Origin: Bacillota bacterium
GTDB taxonomy: Bacteria; Bacillota; Clostridia; Peptostreptococcales; Anaerovoracaceae
Length of the DNA: 64,000 bases
Assembly: GCA_021769295.1 (NCBI GenBank)
Contig: JAETTD010000001.1
Span: forward strand, 1-64,000
Direction of reading: 5' to 3'
Below the pieces are notes generated by a model. It was given only the letters and a program-made list of their open reading frames with translations. It was not told where the DNA came from and searched no databases. Shown here piece by piece: positions 33,351-43,781 of this stretch. Position 1 is the first letter of the stretch; each line of letters begins with the position of its first letter. A program made the translations under genes and the position numbers.

Positions 33351-34038
33351 CCCTTTGCTCCTTTCCCCTGCGTCTCATTATGGCAAAAGCAGCCGTAATG
33401 CAAACCATGGCAGGTATCAGAAATTTATCCGCTCCGAAGACAATGAGGCAGGCGATTGAAGATGCAAGCCCCGTCAAAGCCGGCCTGTGGTCTCTTGTAT
33501 CAAGCCACTGCTCAACAAATATGGTAACAAACAAGGCGGTTAAAGCAAAGTCAATGCCTTCAACATTAAATGTTATCAAAGAACCGAGGGCAGAGCCTAT
33601 GACGGAGCCGGCCACCCAATATATCTGATTAAAAAATGAAACAAAAAAATAATACAAATGTCTGTCGGAAACACCTTTTAAGGTTTCATCGCTGCATACC
33701 AGCGAATATGTTTCGTCCGTCAAAGCGAATATGAGATATGGCCTTTTCCTGCCTGCTCCCTTGTATTTGTCAATCATTGAAATGCCGTAGAACAGATGCC
33801 TTGCATTGACCATAAGCGTGGTAAATGCAGCCGTAATCAAGGATGCTCCGCCGGTAATTAAATTGATGGCCACATATTGCATGGAGCCTGCATATATAAA
33901 TATGCTCATAGCGGCCGCCCAAATCAAACCGTAGCCTTTTGTTTTTAAGATAATTCCAAAACCCATACCCAAGACCACATAACCTGCCATAACCGGTATG
34001 GATGCCGTAAAAGCTTTCTTTATATCGCCTTTATTCAT
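33343..34038 (-). CDS. azlC: Branched-chain amino acid exporter large subunit AzlC
   Basis: A 231-residue membrane protein with about six predicted helices. AzlC signatures: GYVVLGMGFGIILKTKGYG, FIYAGSMQYVAINLI, NARHLFYGISM and FALTDETYSL. It overlaps azlD (8 bp) and the upstream WYL regulator (8 bp), so regulator and exporter form one unit. Confidence 0.92.
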   Translation of the reverse strand: MNKGDIKKAFTASIPVMAGYVVLGMGFGIILKTKGYGLIWAAAMSIFIYAGSMQYVAINLITGGASLITAAFTTLMVNARHLFYGISMIDKYKGAGRKRPYLIFALTDETYSLVCSDETLKGVSDRHLYYFFVSFFNQIYWVAGSVIGSALGSLITFNVEGIDFALTALFVTIFVEQWLDTRDHRPALTGLASSIACLIVFGADKFLIPAMVCITAAFAIMRRRGKEQRDE

Positions 34039-35029
34039 GTTCTCCCTCGTATGCCTCTATTGCTTTTTTCGCAATTTCTATGTATCGGTCTATGACATGC
34101 TGCGGTGATATTATCTTTACTCTTTCTCCAAAATTCATCACCCATGTTAAAAACAGCGGGCTTACAGCTACCTTTACAAAGGCTTCAAAGAAATTCTCAT
34201 TTAGCTTACGCATTGTCACGTCTTGTCCGAATCTGTCGATGATGATGCCCGCCATATCATTTCGGCACTTTAACGTAACCTGCTCATCTTTGCCGCCGTA
34301 CATTCCGAAAGTCTTTTGGGAATAAAGCGCCATATCGAAGTTTTTAAAAATATCCGCTCCTTCCCGCTTTTCTTCGCATACATCTATCTTAAGCATCTTA
34401 TCCACACGGTAATGCTTTATGATTTTGCCTTCGCCGTCATAAGCAATCATATAATAATTTTCATCATCCCAAGTCAAGGCCCATGGACTTACCACATAGA
34501 CTTTTCCGTTTCGGCGCAACTGTTTTTCTTTGTTTTCGTTCCATTCATAATACTGAAAAGAAATTTTTCTGTCCGCCGAAATTGCCCTGTGTATATCATC
34601 CACCGTATAATAGATGCTTTCGTTCATCGTCTTTATACGATTAGCCACGAAGACCTGTCTCTGCAACTGCTGCGCCTCATACCTGCTGGTCATATTTTCA
34701 ATTTTCTTGATGAGAGCGCTGCTTTTTTTATGAGTTATGAATTTGGATGATTGCACCGCATCGACCAGCAGCTTAAGCTCCGGCATTTCAAAATCACGGC
34801 TGCCGATATAGTATGTCACCGTTTTTCCATGCCTCTTTTCTATGTCCACGCCAAAAGTCCTCAGCGCTTCAAAATCATCGTAGAGGCTCTTTCGCTCCGC
34901 CTTTATTCCGTAGCCTGAAAGCATACTTATTATCTCGTTCAGCGTAAGCCCGTGGCTTTCATCGGTATATTCCTGCATTATGCGCATTAAATATAAAATT
35001 TTCAACTTCTGATTTGACGATTTTGACAT
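34031..35029 (-). CDS. HTH/WYL-domain transcriptional regulator
   Basis: A 332-residue regulator. The N-terminus is a winged HTH (LTLNEIISMLSGYGIKAERK, KSLYDDFEAL). The middle WYL domain (about 140-230) includes ISFQYYEW, VVSPWALTWDDENYYMIAYD and HYRVDKM, the ligand-sensing core. A C-terminal extension follows. It is the first gene of the azlCD operon and overlaps azlC by 8 bp, so it probably controls that exporter in response to a small ligand. Confidence 0.85.
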   Translation of the reverse strand: MSKSSNQKLKILYLMRIMQEYTDESHGLTLNEIISMLSGYGIKAERKSLYDDFEALRTFGVDIEKRHGKTVTYYIGSRDFEMPELKLLVDAVQSSKFITHKKSSALIKKIENMTSRYEAQQLQRQVFVANRIKTMNESIYYTVDDIHRAISADRKISFQYYEWNENKEKQLRRNGKVYVVSPWALTWDDENYYMIAYDGEGKIIKHYRVDKMLKIDVCEEKREGADIFKNFDMALYSQKTFGMYGGKDEQVTLKCRNDMAGIIIDRFGQDVTMRKLNENFFEAFVKVAVSPLFLTWVMNFGERVKIISPQHVIDRYIEIAKKAIEAYEGEHE

Positions 35030-35049
35030 ATCTCATCTACCTCATATAT

Positions 35050-35919
35050 TTAAGGATTGCAGCTGCCGCAAGGAGAATACCCTTCATCTATCAGTTCCTC
35101 ACGATTTCCCGTAAATTCTTTTCTATTATCCGATGATATTTTAGCAGCGCCGCTGCATTCCGGCAAATGGAACTTATGGCTGCTTGTGTTCAATATGTAA
35201 GTGAGGTTTACAGACTTCCCCTGATTTTTTTCACCGGTTCTGTAGCTGTCCCCTGTGGCGTAATCTATGGTTATACCCGGCTGGATATTATAAACAAAAA
35301 CATTGAAACAAACACCGGCTCCCGAATCTTCAACGGAATAAGCTTCCATATGTACGCCCCTTGCTACAAGCTCATCTCCTTCGTATACGGGAGTTACACG
35401 ATAAAGCACATGGTTGCCCGTACTATGTACGTAATCTGCCACCTCATCTTCAAAGGGCAGCATTCCCTCGACATTCATATATCTGGTGCCCGTAATGAGA
35501 TTTTTTTCATTGGCATTTTCGCCCGCCAGCTGATAGCCTATCAGATGACAGCGGTTATATAAATATTTGTCTGCAATCAAGTCATCGTATCTGACCGTAT
35601 GCCAACCTGCCGGCTTGATTTGGCCTATGCTTCCTCTCTTTTCCGTAGGCATAATCTCTTCGCATATTAAAGCGTAAGCAACTCCGCATCTGCCAAGGCT
35701 GTCAAGCTCACTGTAGTTTTCAAATGCCTCGAAAGTGAACTCTTCCTCCGTAAATTCAGGTATGCCTCCGTTCAGTACCGCATAGGCTTCTCCCGAATAA
35801 TCCGGAACCTCATCCATACTCATATAGGCTGCTTCCTGCGCTCCCTCATATGCACAGCCCGTGAAAACTACAGCAATCATCATAATTGCCGCAATAATCA
35901 CCGTCAATTTCTTTTTCAA
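35050..35919 (-). CDS. Secreted lipoprotein DNA/RNA non-specific endonuclease
   Basis: A 289-residue lipoprotein: the signal ends VVFTGCAYEG (lipobox). The central nuclease domain (about 95-240) has YNRCHLIGYQLAGENANEKN and LITGTRYMNVEGM, the beta-beta-alpha-metal motif of streptodornase/EndA-type nucleases, with His in RCHLIG as likely general base and Asn in EKNLITG as metal ligand. The C-terminus has HLPECSGAAK and YSPCGSC, an Ada-like metal-binding motif seen at the ends of such nucleases. The start is TTG at 35919, 8 nt after a G-rich site; it keeps the full KKK signal start. Role: extracellular nucleic acid scavenging or defence. Confidence 0.85.
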   Translation of the reverse strand: MKKKLTVIIAAIMMIAVVFTGCAYEGAQEAAYMSMDEVPDYSGEAYAVLNGGIPEFTEEEFTFEAFENYSELDSLGRCGVAYALICEEIMPTEKRGSIGQIKPAGWHTVRYDDLIADKYLYNRCHLIGYQLAGENANEKNLITGTRYMNVEGMLPFEDEVADYVHSTGNHVLYRVTPVYEGDELVARGVHMEAYSVEDSGAGVCFNVFVYNIQPGITIDYATGDSYRTGEKNQGKSVNLTYILNTSSHKFHLPECSGAAKISSDNRKEFTGNREELIDEGYSPCGSCNP

Positions 35920-36030
35920 TTCAATATCCCCCCTGTATTGTTATTTTTATTGTGTCAGCCACGCGTGCCTCCGCTATGTTGGATTTTTACGGTTTTTCGT
36001 AAAATTCCGCCAACAATTCCGCACCCTTTA

Positions 36031-36237
36031 TAAATCATTGCAAGAGATTTGCTCTTCCAAAGGGCAGCCGTAAGCTCCGATGAAATTGCAACTCTTTGCA
36101 GCCGGAATTAAAATTTGTTTGAGACTCCCTTTCTCTGCATTATGGGAGGCGAGTTATTTTAATTCTCTGCAAAGGGGAGCAATGAATCGCAGAGCTTATC
36201 TGCTCCGAGGATAATGCAAATTGCTTGCAATGATTTA
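36031..36237. repeat. MITE-like element with 22-bp terminal inverted repeats
   Basis: The ends TAAATCATTGCAAGAGATTTGC (36031-36052) and the inverse of 36216-36237 match at 20 of 22 positions. The 207-bp interior codes for nothing recognisable and holds further small inverted repeats (CTCCC/GGGAG, CTCTGC/GCAGAG). It fills most of the 414-bp gap between the nuclease gene and the ABC ATPase gene. I could not identify a clear target-site duplication. The rest of the gap (35920-36030 and 36238-36333) holds the nuclease leader and a hairpin around 36274-36311 (AAAAAGC...GCTTTTT) that likely ends the upstream transcript. Confidence 0.65.
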
Positions 36238-36333
36238 TTATACCACGATTTCGCAAACCTGTGCATAGTAAAAAGCACCCAAAACCATGTGTTGAGCGCT
36301 TTTTACTGTGTGATTGATTGATGTATCTAAATA

Positions 36334-37050
36334 TTAGAGGACTTTCTTTAAAAAACTCTGAGTTCTCTCATGAGAAGGATGTTCAAAGATTTGCTCCGCA
36401 GTTCCTCTTTCCACGATTTCGCCGTCAGCCATAAAAATAATATCGTCGGCTACTTCCCTTGCAAATCCCATTTCATGAGTTACGACCAGCATTGTCATTC
36501 CTTCCTCTGCAAGTTTTTTCATTACATCGAGAACTTCTCCTACCATTTCAGGGTCCAAAGCGGAAGTCGGTTCATCGAAGAGAAGTATATCAGGGTCCAT
36601 AGCCAAAGCCCTTGCTATCGCAACCCTCTGTTTCTGACCTCCTGAAAGATTGCGCGGATAGGCATTTGCTTTATCTTCAAGTCCGACAAGTTTGAGAAGT
36701 TCCATAGCTTTTTTATCCGCCTGTACCTTTTCAACGCCTTTTACGTTGACAGGCGCAACCGTTATATTTTCAAGCACGCTCAGGTGACTGAAAAGGTTGA
36801 AGTTTTGAAATACCATTGCCATTTTGGTACGCATTTCCCGCAGATTGTTTTCCGTCAACTGTACGCCGTCTATCTCAATGGTGCCGCTATCAGGCGTCTC
36901 AAGCATATTGAGGCATCTCAGCAAGGTGCTCTTTCCTGAGCCGGACGGCCCGATTATGCATAAAACTTCTCCGTCATTTACGGTTATATCCACGCCTTTA
37001 ACTGCATGAAGGTCATTAAAATGTTTATGTATATTTGTAGCTTTTATCAT
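36334..37050 (-). CDS. Amino-acid ABC transporter ATPase (GlnQ family)
   Basis: A 238-residue ATPase. Walker [10 protein letters not shown], signature [14 protein letters not shown], Walker [20 protein letters not shown] and switch VVTHEMGFA are all intact, and length is normal for polar amino-acid importers. The frame extends to 37092, but the ATG at 37050 is chosen because AAAGGAGG precedes it and the upstream part overlaps the permease gene. It forms an operon with the permease; no substrate-binding protein gene is in the window. Confidence 0.9.
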   Translation of the reverse strand: MIKATNIHKHFNDLHAVKGVDITVNDGEVLCIIGPSGSGKSTLLRCLNMLETPDSGTIEIDGVQLTENNLREMRTKMAMVFQNFNLFSHLSVLENITVAPVNVKGVEKVQADKKAMELLKLVGLEDKANAYPRNLSGGQKQRVAIARALAMDPDILLFDEPTSALDPEMVGEVLDVMKKLAEEGMTMLVVTHEMGFAREVADDIIFMADGEIVERGTAEQIFEHPSHERTQSFLKKVL

Positions 37051-37051
37051 T

Positions 37052-37720
37052 TTATAAGTCCTCCTTTGCCATGCGTTTTTCCAATGCGGCAACGCCCTTT
37101 GAAAGCGGATATGTAAGCATAAGATAAACTATAGCCGCTCCTATATATGCAGGGAAGGTTTCGAAAGTAGATGCGTTCCAAAGCTGTGCGCTTCTCAATA
37201 TTTCAACAACGCCTACAAACGACAATACCGCTGTTTCTTTTATCAATGTAACAAATTCATTTCCGAAGGACGGAATAACGATTCTGAAAGCCTGGGGAAG
37301 GACTATAAGTCTGTTTACTTGGCTCTTGCTCATTCCAAGTGATTGAGCCGCCTCAACCTGTCCCGGGTCCACGGCCTGAATTCCGCCTCTGATAACTTCT
37401 GCCATATAAGCGGCACTGTTAAGTCCGCATACTATCATTGCCGGTATTATAAGGTGAGGCCATTTGAACATTATCCCGTTCTGCTGAAGCAGATAAGGAA
37501 TTCCGTAGGCCATAATCAAGGCCTGTACTATCATCGGAGTTCCCCTTACTATTTCAATGTATATCTTTGCGATTATGCTCAATACCTTTTTCTCGGATTT
37601 TTTCAGCAGCGCCAATCCAAGACCCACAGCTGCTCCGATTATAACCGAAAATAAACTTACTCCTATGGTAATTGGAGTTCCCTTTATGGCTACAAGAATA
37701 CCCTGTAAATACACTTCCAT
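37052..37720 (-). CDS. Amino-acid ABC transporter permease (His/Glu/Gln/Arg/opine type)
   Basis: A 222-residue permease with about five predicted helices. It shows the polar amino-acid permease signature [20 protein letters not shown] and the EAA loop [21 protein letters not shown] (split). The frame continues to 37810, but [16 protein letters not shown] at 37720 is the family start, with AAAGGA upstream. It is the first gene of the permease-ATPase pair, behind a strong promoter. Substrate not predictable. Confidence 0.9.
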   Translation of the reverse strand: MEVYLQGILVAIKGTPITIGVSLFSVIIGAAVGLGLALLKKSEKKVLSIIAKIYIEIVRGTPMIVQALIMAYGIPYLLQQNGIMFKWPHLIIPAMIVCGLNSAAYMAEVIRGGIQAVDPGQVEAAQSLGMSKSQVNRLIVLPQAFRIVIPSFGNEFVTLIKETAVLSFVGVVEILRSAQLWNASTFETFPAYIGAAIVYLMLTYPLSKGVAALEKRMAKEDL

Positions 37721-37760
37721 TTCTATCTTTTTCCTTTTGCTTAATTTTTTTACATCGAAG

Positions 37761-37789
37761 ATTATACAGTAACTTGCATAAAAATGCAA
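37761..37789 (-). promoter_or_regulatory. Promoter of the amino-acid ABC operon with overlapping palindrome
   Basis: On the minus strand, TTGCAT (37784-37789), 17 bp and TATAAT (37761-37766) make a strong promoter. The -35 box is one arm of the perfect palindrome TTGCAT-AAAA-ATGCAA (37774-37789), a plausible operator. Elsewhere in 37721-38028 there are a terminator-like stem AAAAGCAGA/TCTGCTTTT (37867-37896) and a 7-bp inverted repeat TTGTAGT/ACTACAA (37964-37989). Confidence 0.65.
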
Positions 37790-37866
37790 TACTTTTTTTA
37801 AAATATTCATGTATTTTTTTAAATACTTTATCTGCGCGCTTTTTCAATATTTTTCAAAAAACAACA

Positions 37867-37896
37867 AAAGCAGAAGCTCAATGTCTCTGCTTTTGC
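37867..37896 (-). terminator. Stem-loop terminator downstream of the deacetylase gene
   Basis: A 9-bp stem (AAAAGCAGA/TCTGCTTTT) with an 11-nt loop is followed on the minus strand by TTGTTGTTTTTTG. It lies about 130 bp past the deacetylase stop and before the ABC operon promoter, so it probably separates the two. Confidence 0.65.
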
Positions 37897-38028
37897 CTTA
37901 TCAATAATCACACACTGCGCTCTCTTGCTTTATGTAAAGATAAATATAATTCCGTCATACCAATTGTAGTTAAAAGAGCCTTACTACAAGTGAGTGCATT
38001 CTTATTATAACAGTCCTTTTAACTTTAA

Positions 38029-38856
38029 TCAAGTTAAAAGGTTGTCAATGCTGCAAAATTTATATCCCTGCTTTTTCCATCCCTGAATAAGTTCCTGTAA
38101 AATTTCCGAATTGGTCTTTGAAGTGCTGTGAAGCAAAACTATGGCGCCCGGATGAACACGCTTGTTAAGGGTATTTAAGGCATCTTCTCTGGCAGGCTGG
38201 TCGTTTTCGTACCAATCTACATATGCAAGGCTCCAAAATACCGTTGTATACCCCATTTCAAAGGCCTGCTTCAGATTATTCTCACTGTACTTTCCTTGGG
38301 GCGGTCTGTAGATTTTCTTCATCTTCTTTCCTGTAGCTTTCTCATATTCCGCCTCAAGATCTGTCAGTTCTTTCTCAAAGGCAGACTGCTCAGCGATAGA
38401 TGCCATATCGGGATGATGCATGGTATGATTTCCGACCGTATGTCCCTCATCGTTCATTCTTTTAACTATTTCCGGATTCTGCTGTATATAATTTCCCACC
38501 AAAAAAAATGCGGCAGGCACATCTTCCTCTTTTAAGACATCCAATATCTTTTCCGTATAACCGTTTTCATACCCTGCATCAAAAGTCAGGTATATGCGCT
38601 TTTCCTTTTCTCCCGCTTTATCTATGTAATACGCATTGTATTCCTTGAGATATTCGGCCGTGGCGTTTCCCACCGGCTCCTTGCCCTCCTGCTGAAATGA
38701 TAAACCCCAGTTACACTCAGCAGAAGTCTCTATGCTTTCGCTGCCGGTCAGGTTAATGGGTCTTCCGCTTCCCCCTGCGATATTTATTATCAGCGCCCAC
38801 ATGCCTATTCCGATAGCTGCAACTATGATAAAGCTTAATCTCAGTTTTCTTTTCAT
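38029..38856 (-). CDS. pdaA: Polysaccharide deacetylase, PdaA-like
   Basis: A 275-residue protein with an N-terminal membrane helix (about 8-27) and a NodB-type deacetylase domain from about 85. Motifs: YLTFDAGYENGYT (catalytic and metal Asp), HTVGNHTMHHPD (metal His pair), RPPQGKYSENNL and VLLHSTSKTNS. The GYENGYT form and domain spacing resemble PdaA, which makes muramic delta-lactam in the spore cortex; that role is inferred. TFDAGYE has Ala where PdaA usually has Asn. It is monocistronic, the last gene before a terminator. Confidence 0.82.
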   Translation of the reverse strand: MKRKLRLSFIIVAAIGIGMWALIINIAGGSGRPINLTGSESIETSAECNWGLSFQQEGKEPVGNATAEYLKEYNAYYIDKAGEKEKRIYLTFDAGYENGYTEKILDVLKEEDVPAAFFLVGNYIQQNPEIVKRMNDEGHTVGNHTMHHPDMASIAEQSAFEKELTDLEAEYEKATGKKMKKIYRPPQGKYSENNLKQAFEMGYTTVFWSLAYVDWYENDQPAREDALNTLNKRVHPGAIVLLHSTSKTNSEILQELIQGWKKQGYKFCSIDNLLT

Positions 38857-38901
38857 AAAAAAATCACCTCACAATAACTTATGAGGCGATTATATTATTT
38901 A

Positions 38902-40143
38902 TTATATTTTCTTGCTCTTAACCTTGCCGATAACGCATATGAACAAAAATGCTCCGGCTGCCGTAATCAGAGTCGATATAAGCAGCATTATCTTTGCTCC
39001 GCTCACATCAAGGATAAAACCGCCCACCAGGCTGGCAAATATGCTTGCAACGGTAGTTACGATAGTATACAGCGCCTGTCCCTTTACGGCTTCGCCCTTA
39101 TCCATTATCTCGTCTATAAAGCTTACCATTGCAGGCAGAAATATTCCGAATGAACCAAGCTGGAAGAACTGAGCCACATACATCATCGTGACATTTTGAG
39201 CCAGATATGCACACAGTATCTTAAGGGTAAAGCATATCGCTCCGAATTTTAAGATTGACTTGCACGATATTTTGCTGTGAATTTTGCCGAAGAGGAACAT
39301 CGGAGGTATTTCCAGAAATGCCATGAGAGAAAGAATTCTTCCCATATCTTCGCCGTTTCCGCCGACGTTTTCCACCATCTGAAACATAAAATTGTTAAAT
39401 ATCGCATTGCTGAAAAAGATTCCTGCAACTCCCACATTTACAATCAGAAACAGTTTGTTTCTTTTAATAAACTGAATCAAGTTTATATCTTCCGTCTGTA
39501 CCAAAGCTTCGGTTTCTGCGATTTCCTCCAAAGGCTCTTCTTTCCGTTTTTCCGGCAATCCTTCTGCTTTCAGCCTGCAAGCTTTCTTAAAATGCCCTTT
39601 TGTCAGCCACAGGGTCAGCAAAAGCATTACCAGCACCGTTTCTCCCGTTATAGGAAGAATCTGGGTGCCGAACTTTTCTGCCAGAGTTCCCAAGAAAGCA
39701 CACAAAATCGAATATGCAAGAGAGCCCATGGCCCTTGTCACCCCGAAATTTATCTTGTGTCCGCTTTCTTCAAGTTTAAATGCAAGGGAGTTAAACAGAG
39801 GCTGCAGCGCCGTATGCCACGCAACCATCATGACAAAAACTATTGAAAGGGCTATGGAAGCCTTTCGCATGATAAAGCACATGAACATTAAAAGTGCAAT
39901 TATCACCGTTACAATCTGTGTTATCCCTATCAGCGATACTTTTTTCGACCTGTCTGCTATATCTGCCATAAACGGCTGCAAAAACACTGCAACCACGCTG
40001 CCTGCGGCAAGAATTAAACCGATTTCAGAATTGGAGTACCCCCTGTCAATGAGGAATGCAGATGCAAAACTGGTTACAACCGCATATGCCATCCAATAAG
40101 TCGCATGTATACCGCCATATTCAGCATTTAGTATTTTCTTCAT
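38902..40143 (-). CDS. MFS transporter (MFS_1-like, LacY/nucleoside-permease type)
   Basis: A 413-residue permease with about 12 predicted helices and a charged central loop (about 200-230, rich in Glu and Lys). The start YGGIHATYWMAYAVVTSFAS and FLQPFMADIADRSKKVS are typical of the MFS_1-like subgroup. The proton-coupled sugar or nucleoside substrate is unknown. The neighbouring genes (deacetylase downstream, GAPDH upstream) do not point to a substrate. Confidence 0.83.
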   Translation of the reverse strand: MKKILNAEYGGIHATYWMAYAVVTSFASAFLIDRGYSNSEIGLILAAGSVVAVFLQPFMADIADRSKKVSLIGITQIVTVIIALLMFMCFIMRKASIALSIVFVMMVAWHTALQPLFNSLAFKLEESGHKINFGVTRAMGSLAYSILCAFLGTLAEKFGTQILPITGETVLVMLLLTLWLTKGHFKKACRLKAEGLPEKRKEEPLEEIAETEALVQTEDINLIQFIKRNKLFLIVNVGVAGIFFSNAIFNNFMFQMVENVGGNGEDMGRILSLMAFLEIPPMFLFGKIHSKISCKSILKFGAICFTLKILCAYLAQNVTMMYVAQFFQLGSFGIFLPAMVSFIDEIMDKGEAVKGQALYTIVTTVASIFASLVGGFILDVSGAKIMLLISTLITAAGAFLFICVIGKVKSKKI

Positions 40144-40175
40144 CGCCTTCTGTTTCCGGTCCTTTACTTTAAATA

Positions 40176-41219
<1,044 letters not shown>

Positions 41220-41289
41220 TTATCTTTACGAAATATAATCTCGTGCTTCCCGTAAAAATTTTTCTAATATATGATATATACCACATTCT

Positions 41290-41335
41290 CGTAAAAAAAG
41301 CAATAACGCCCACCCTGCATACGGGTGAGCGCTAT
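41290..41335 (-). terminator. Terminator after the amidohydrolase gene
   Basis: A stem of about 10 bp (GCGCTCACCC/GGGTGGGCG, one mismatch) is followed on the minus strand by a short gap and a run of seven T. It lies just past the amidohydrolase stop and ahead of the gap leader. Confidence 0.75.
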
Positions 41336-41345
41336 CGGTTATAAA

Positions 41346-42068
41346 TTATTTATTATCTAATCCAAAAAACTCATTTGCGTTGTCATAAAATATTTTTTTA
41401 AGCCCCTCTTCATCGACTCCGCTGGTGATTACTTTCTGCATTTCCACCGTAGGGTGATGAAACGGAGTATCTGTTCCGAACATTATGCGATTCTTGCCAA
41501 CGGTTTCATAAGCTTCAAGAATCTTGGACGGCATAGGCATACCTGACATTTCAAGATATATGTTAGAATATTTTCTTGCCATTTTAAGAGCCGCATCTAT
41601 GTACACGCCGTGTCCGTGCCCCATGTGAATCATCATTATCTTTACATCAGGATGTCTTTCCGCCAGCAATCCTATCTGCCAAGGCAAGGAGTACGGCGGA
41701 TGTCCGCTGTGAATGCATACCGGCACCCCTCTCTTTTTAGCTTTCTCCATAACAGGGTCGATAATCTCCGCATCTGCACAGTATGCGTGTCTCAAAGGGT
41801 TGAGTTTAACTCCCGTCAGCCCCTTGTCAAAATATTCTTCCATAAAATCCACCGTTTTCGGATTGAGCGGATTTACATATACGCACCCTGTTATTCTCCC
41901 CGGGTGCCTTTTCATCACATCAAGAGTCAAATCGTTATCCTCGCAGCACAAAACGGTCTTTTCTATATCATACTCATTCATCTGCTTTATGAGGCCTTCC
42001 TCCGTAATACCGACATCAGCCCAGCCGCCGATGTATCCGATATGTGCATGAGCATCAATCTTCTTCAT
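41346..42068 (-). CDS. Amidohydrolase-family (TIM-barrel) metal-dependent hydrolase
   Basis: A 240-residue protein of the amidohydrolase_2 type. It has KIDAHAHIGYIGG (metal-binding HxH), GCVYVNPLNPK, VCIHSGHPPYS, MIHMGHGHG and MFGTDTPFHHP (final metal Asp). Such enzymes decarboxylate or hydrolyse cyclic or aromatic acids; the substrate is unknown. Its start overlaps the end of the ECF S component by 4 bp, so it may process the imported compound. Confidence 0.82.
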   Translation of the reverse strand: MKKIDAHAHIGYIGGWADVGITEEGLIKQMNEYDIEKTVLCCEDNDLTLDVMKRHPGRITGCVYVNPLNPKTVDFMEEYFDKGLTGVKLNPLRHAYCADAEIIDPVMEKAKKRGVPVCIHSGHPPYSLPWQIGLLAERHPDVKIMMIHMGHGHGVYIDAALKMARKYSNIYLEMSGMPMPSKILEAYETVGKNRIMFGTDTPFHHPTVEMQKVITSGVDEEGLKKIFYDNANEFFGLDNK

Positions 42069-42586
42069 TTTACACCACCTTCTCTCTTAAAAAGATTTTT
42101 TGCGTATTTTGATAAAATGCTTACCAGTATTATGAACAATACAACGCCCACGGTAGTCTGAATGGTAACGTTTGGCAATGACGCAAGGGCAACTTTGGCA
42201 CCCAGCAGCACCACTTTAACCAGTGTGTATGCCACAATCTGAAAAACTCCTCCCAGAACAGCTCCCGCCAGTTGCATTTTTCTGCTGTCAGGGTCCGACT
42301 CTATAACCGTGCCCATGATAAGCGCAAGTATGAACTTGATTATCAGGGTAGGCAATATCCATAAAGCTGCGCCCGCAAGCAAATCCGAAAGAGCTCCGCC
42401 CAAAGCTCCTGCAATGGCTCCGTTTTTCTTTCCGAGGAGCACTACTCCAAGAAATATCATACAATCTCCCATATGACTGTATCCGCCCGTAGCAGGGTTT
42501 GGTATCTTGATAAGATATGTCGCTACAAATACAAGCGCTGCCATAAGCGCCGTCATCGCTATTTCTTTTGTCCTGTCGTTGGTCAT
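42065..42586 (-). CDS. ECF transporter substrate-binding (S) component
   Basis: A 173-residue membrane protein with about five predicted helices. The start IAMTALMAALVFVATYLIKIP matches the S-component pattern that engages the ECF energising module, followed by GGYSHMGDCMIFLGVVLLG. Ligand unknown (vitamin or precursor). No ECF ATPase or EcfT genes are in the window, so it would use a shared module. It is translationally coupled (ATGA) to the amidohydrolase. No riboswitch is recognisable in the 158 bp upstream. Confidence 0.83.
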   Translation of the reverse strand: MTNDRTKEIAMTALMAALVFVATYLIKIPNPATGGYSHMGDCMIFLGVVLLGKKNGAIAGALGGALSDLLAGAALWILPTLIIKFILALIMGTVIESDPDSRKMQLAGAVLGGVFQIVAYTLVKVVLLGAKVALASLPNVTIQTTVGVVLFIILVSILSKYAKNLFKREGGVK

Positions 42587-42744
42587 ATATATACCCCCTA
42601 TCGATGTCTTTTTTAATATTATAGCGACAATCTGTATGCATTAAAATACACAATTATATTTATTTTTATATATACACTTTTGCTTTTTACAGTGTTTTTT
42701 CTTCAAATTATGCCGTTATATAACAGTTTCTATCTTTAGAAAGA

Positions 42745-43641
42745 TTACAGTGCAATTACAAATTCCTCATCTGCACAATATTGGAGCACGGATTTTAACT
42801 GCGGAGACACCCACTTGTTTCTATGGTATATGAGCTGTTTCCATACTTCGATTTCAAAATTCTCTATGTTGAGGCGAATCAGTCTTCCCTCTTCAACGCC
42901 CCTTGCAGTTACATAATCCGGCAAAAAAGAAATTCCTATTCCCTGTTCTACCATTGAACATATAAGCGACGTACTGCCGATTTCCAAAACAGGCTGAACT
43001 TCCAAGGACATTCCTGCCAGTTTTTCATCCATAAGTCTGCGATAGCTCATACCTTTCTCAGTCAAAATAAACGGCTCATCCATAATTTCTTCTATGGCAA
43101 TCGCTGTTTTTTGCGTCAGATGAGAACATGTTCCGGCAACAAAATGCACTCCAACCCGTTCTTCCTTCGCAATTATATACTCCGTATTGTAAATATGATT
43201 ATCCAAAGTCAAAATTGCGTCCGCTTCATTATGATTAAGAAGCCTGAACATCTCTTCCGTTCCCGCTGCCGTAATCTTCAGAGCAATTCCGGGGTGCTGC
43301 TTCCTGAACCTTTCAAAATTCTCGTTAAAAAGGGATTCACAAAGAGAATCCGCCATTGCCAACCTGATGTTTCCCGATATGCCTTTCTCATCTTGCATAT
43401 TTTTCTTGAGTTTCTGCGTCATATCGTCAACCTGATAGGCATATTTCAAAACTTCTTTTCCCTTTTCCGTAAGAACCACCGTATGATTGATACGCTCAAA
43501 GAGCTGAGAGCCAAGTTCCCCTTCCAGCTGCTTAATCTGAAATGATACGGTAGACTGTGAAAACCCCAAGTTTTTTGCTGCCTTTGTAAAACTTTTAAGC
43601 TCTGCCACGTTAATAAATGTATTCAGATTTTTAATATCCAT
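42745..43641 (-). CDS. LysR-family transcriptional regulator
   Basis: A 298-residue regulator. The N-terminal HTH has FINVAELKSFTKAAKNLGF and SQSTVSFQIKQLEGELG. The effector domain (about 90-290) includes RLAMADSLCESLF and VEQGIGISFLPDYV. It is divergent from the Na+/alanine symporter gene, 140 bp away, the usual LysR arrangement, so it probably regulates that gene. Confidence 0.9.
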   Translation of the reverse strand: MDIKNLNTFINVAELKSFTKAAKNLGFSQSTVSFQIKQLEGELGSQLFERINHTVVLTEKGKEVLKYAYQVDDMTQKLKKNMQDEKGISGNIRLAMADSLCESLFNENFERFRKQHPGIALKITAAGTEEMFRLLNHNEADAILTLDNHIYNTEYIIAKEERVGVHFVAGTCSHLTQKTAIAIEEIMDEPFILTEKGMSYRRLMDEKLAGMSLEVQPVLEIGSTSLICSMVEQGIGISFLPDYVTARGVEEGRLIRLNIENFEIEVWKQLIYHRNKWVSPQLKSVLQYCADEEFVIAL

Positions 43642-43781
43642 AATGCTTTCCTAATGCCTCACTCCTGAAATCTACTTTTTCGATTTATGCTATTATAACT
43701 ATCAATTTTACAGATTATATTTTCTAATATATACTAAAGTCGTTCACAATACAAACACATTTTTAATAAGGAGCGTATGCC

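Noticed and set aside
42587..42744. Riboswitch ahead of the ECF S component
   Set aside because: AT-rich sequence without recognisable conserved riboswitch core or terminator stem.
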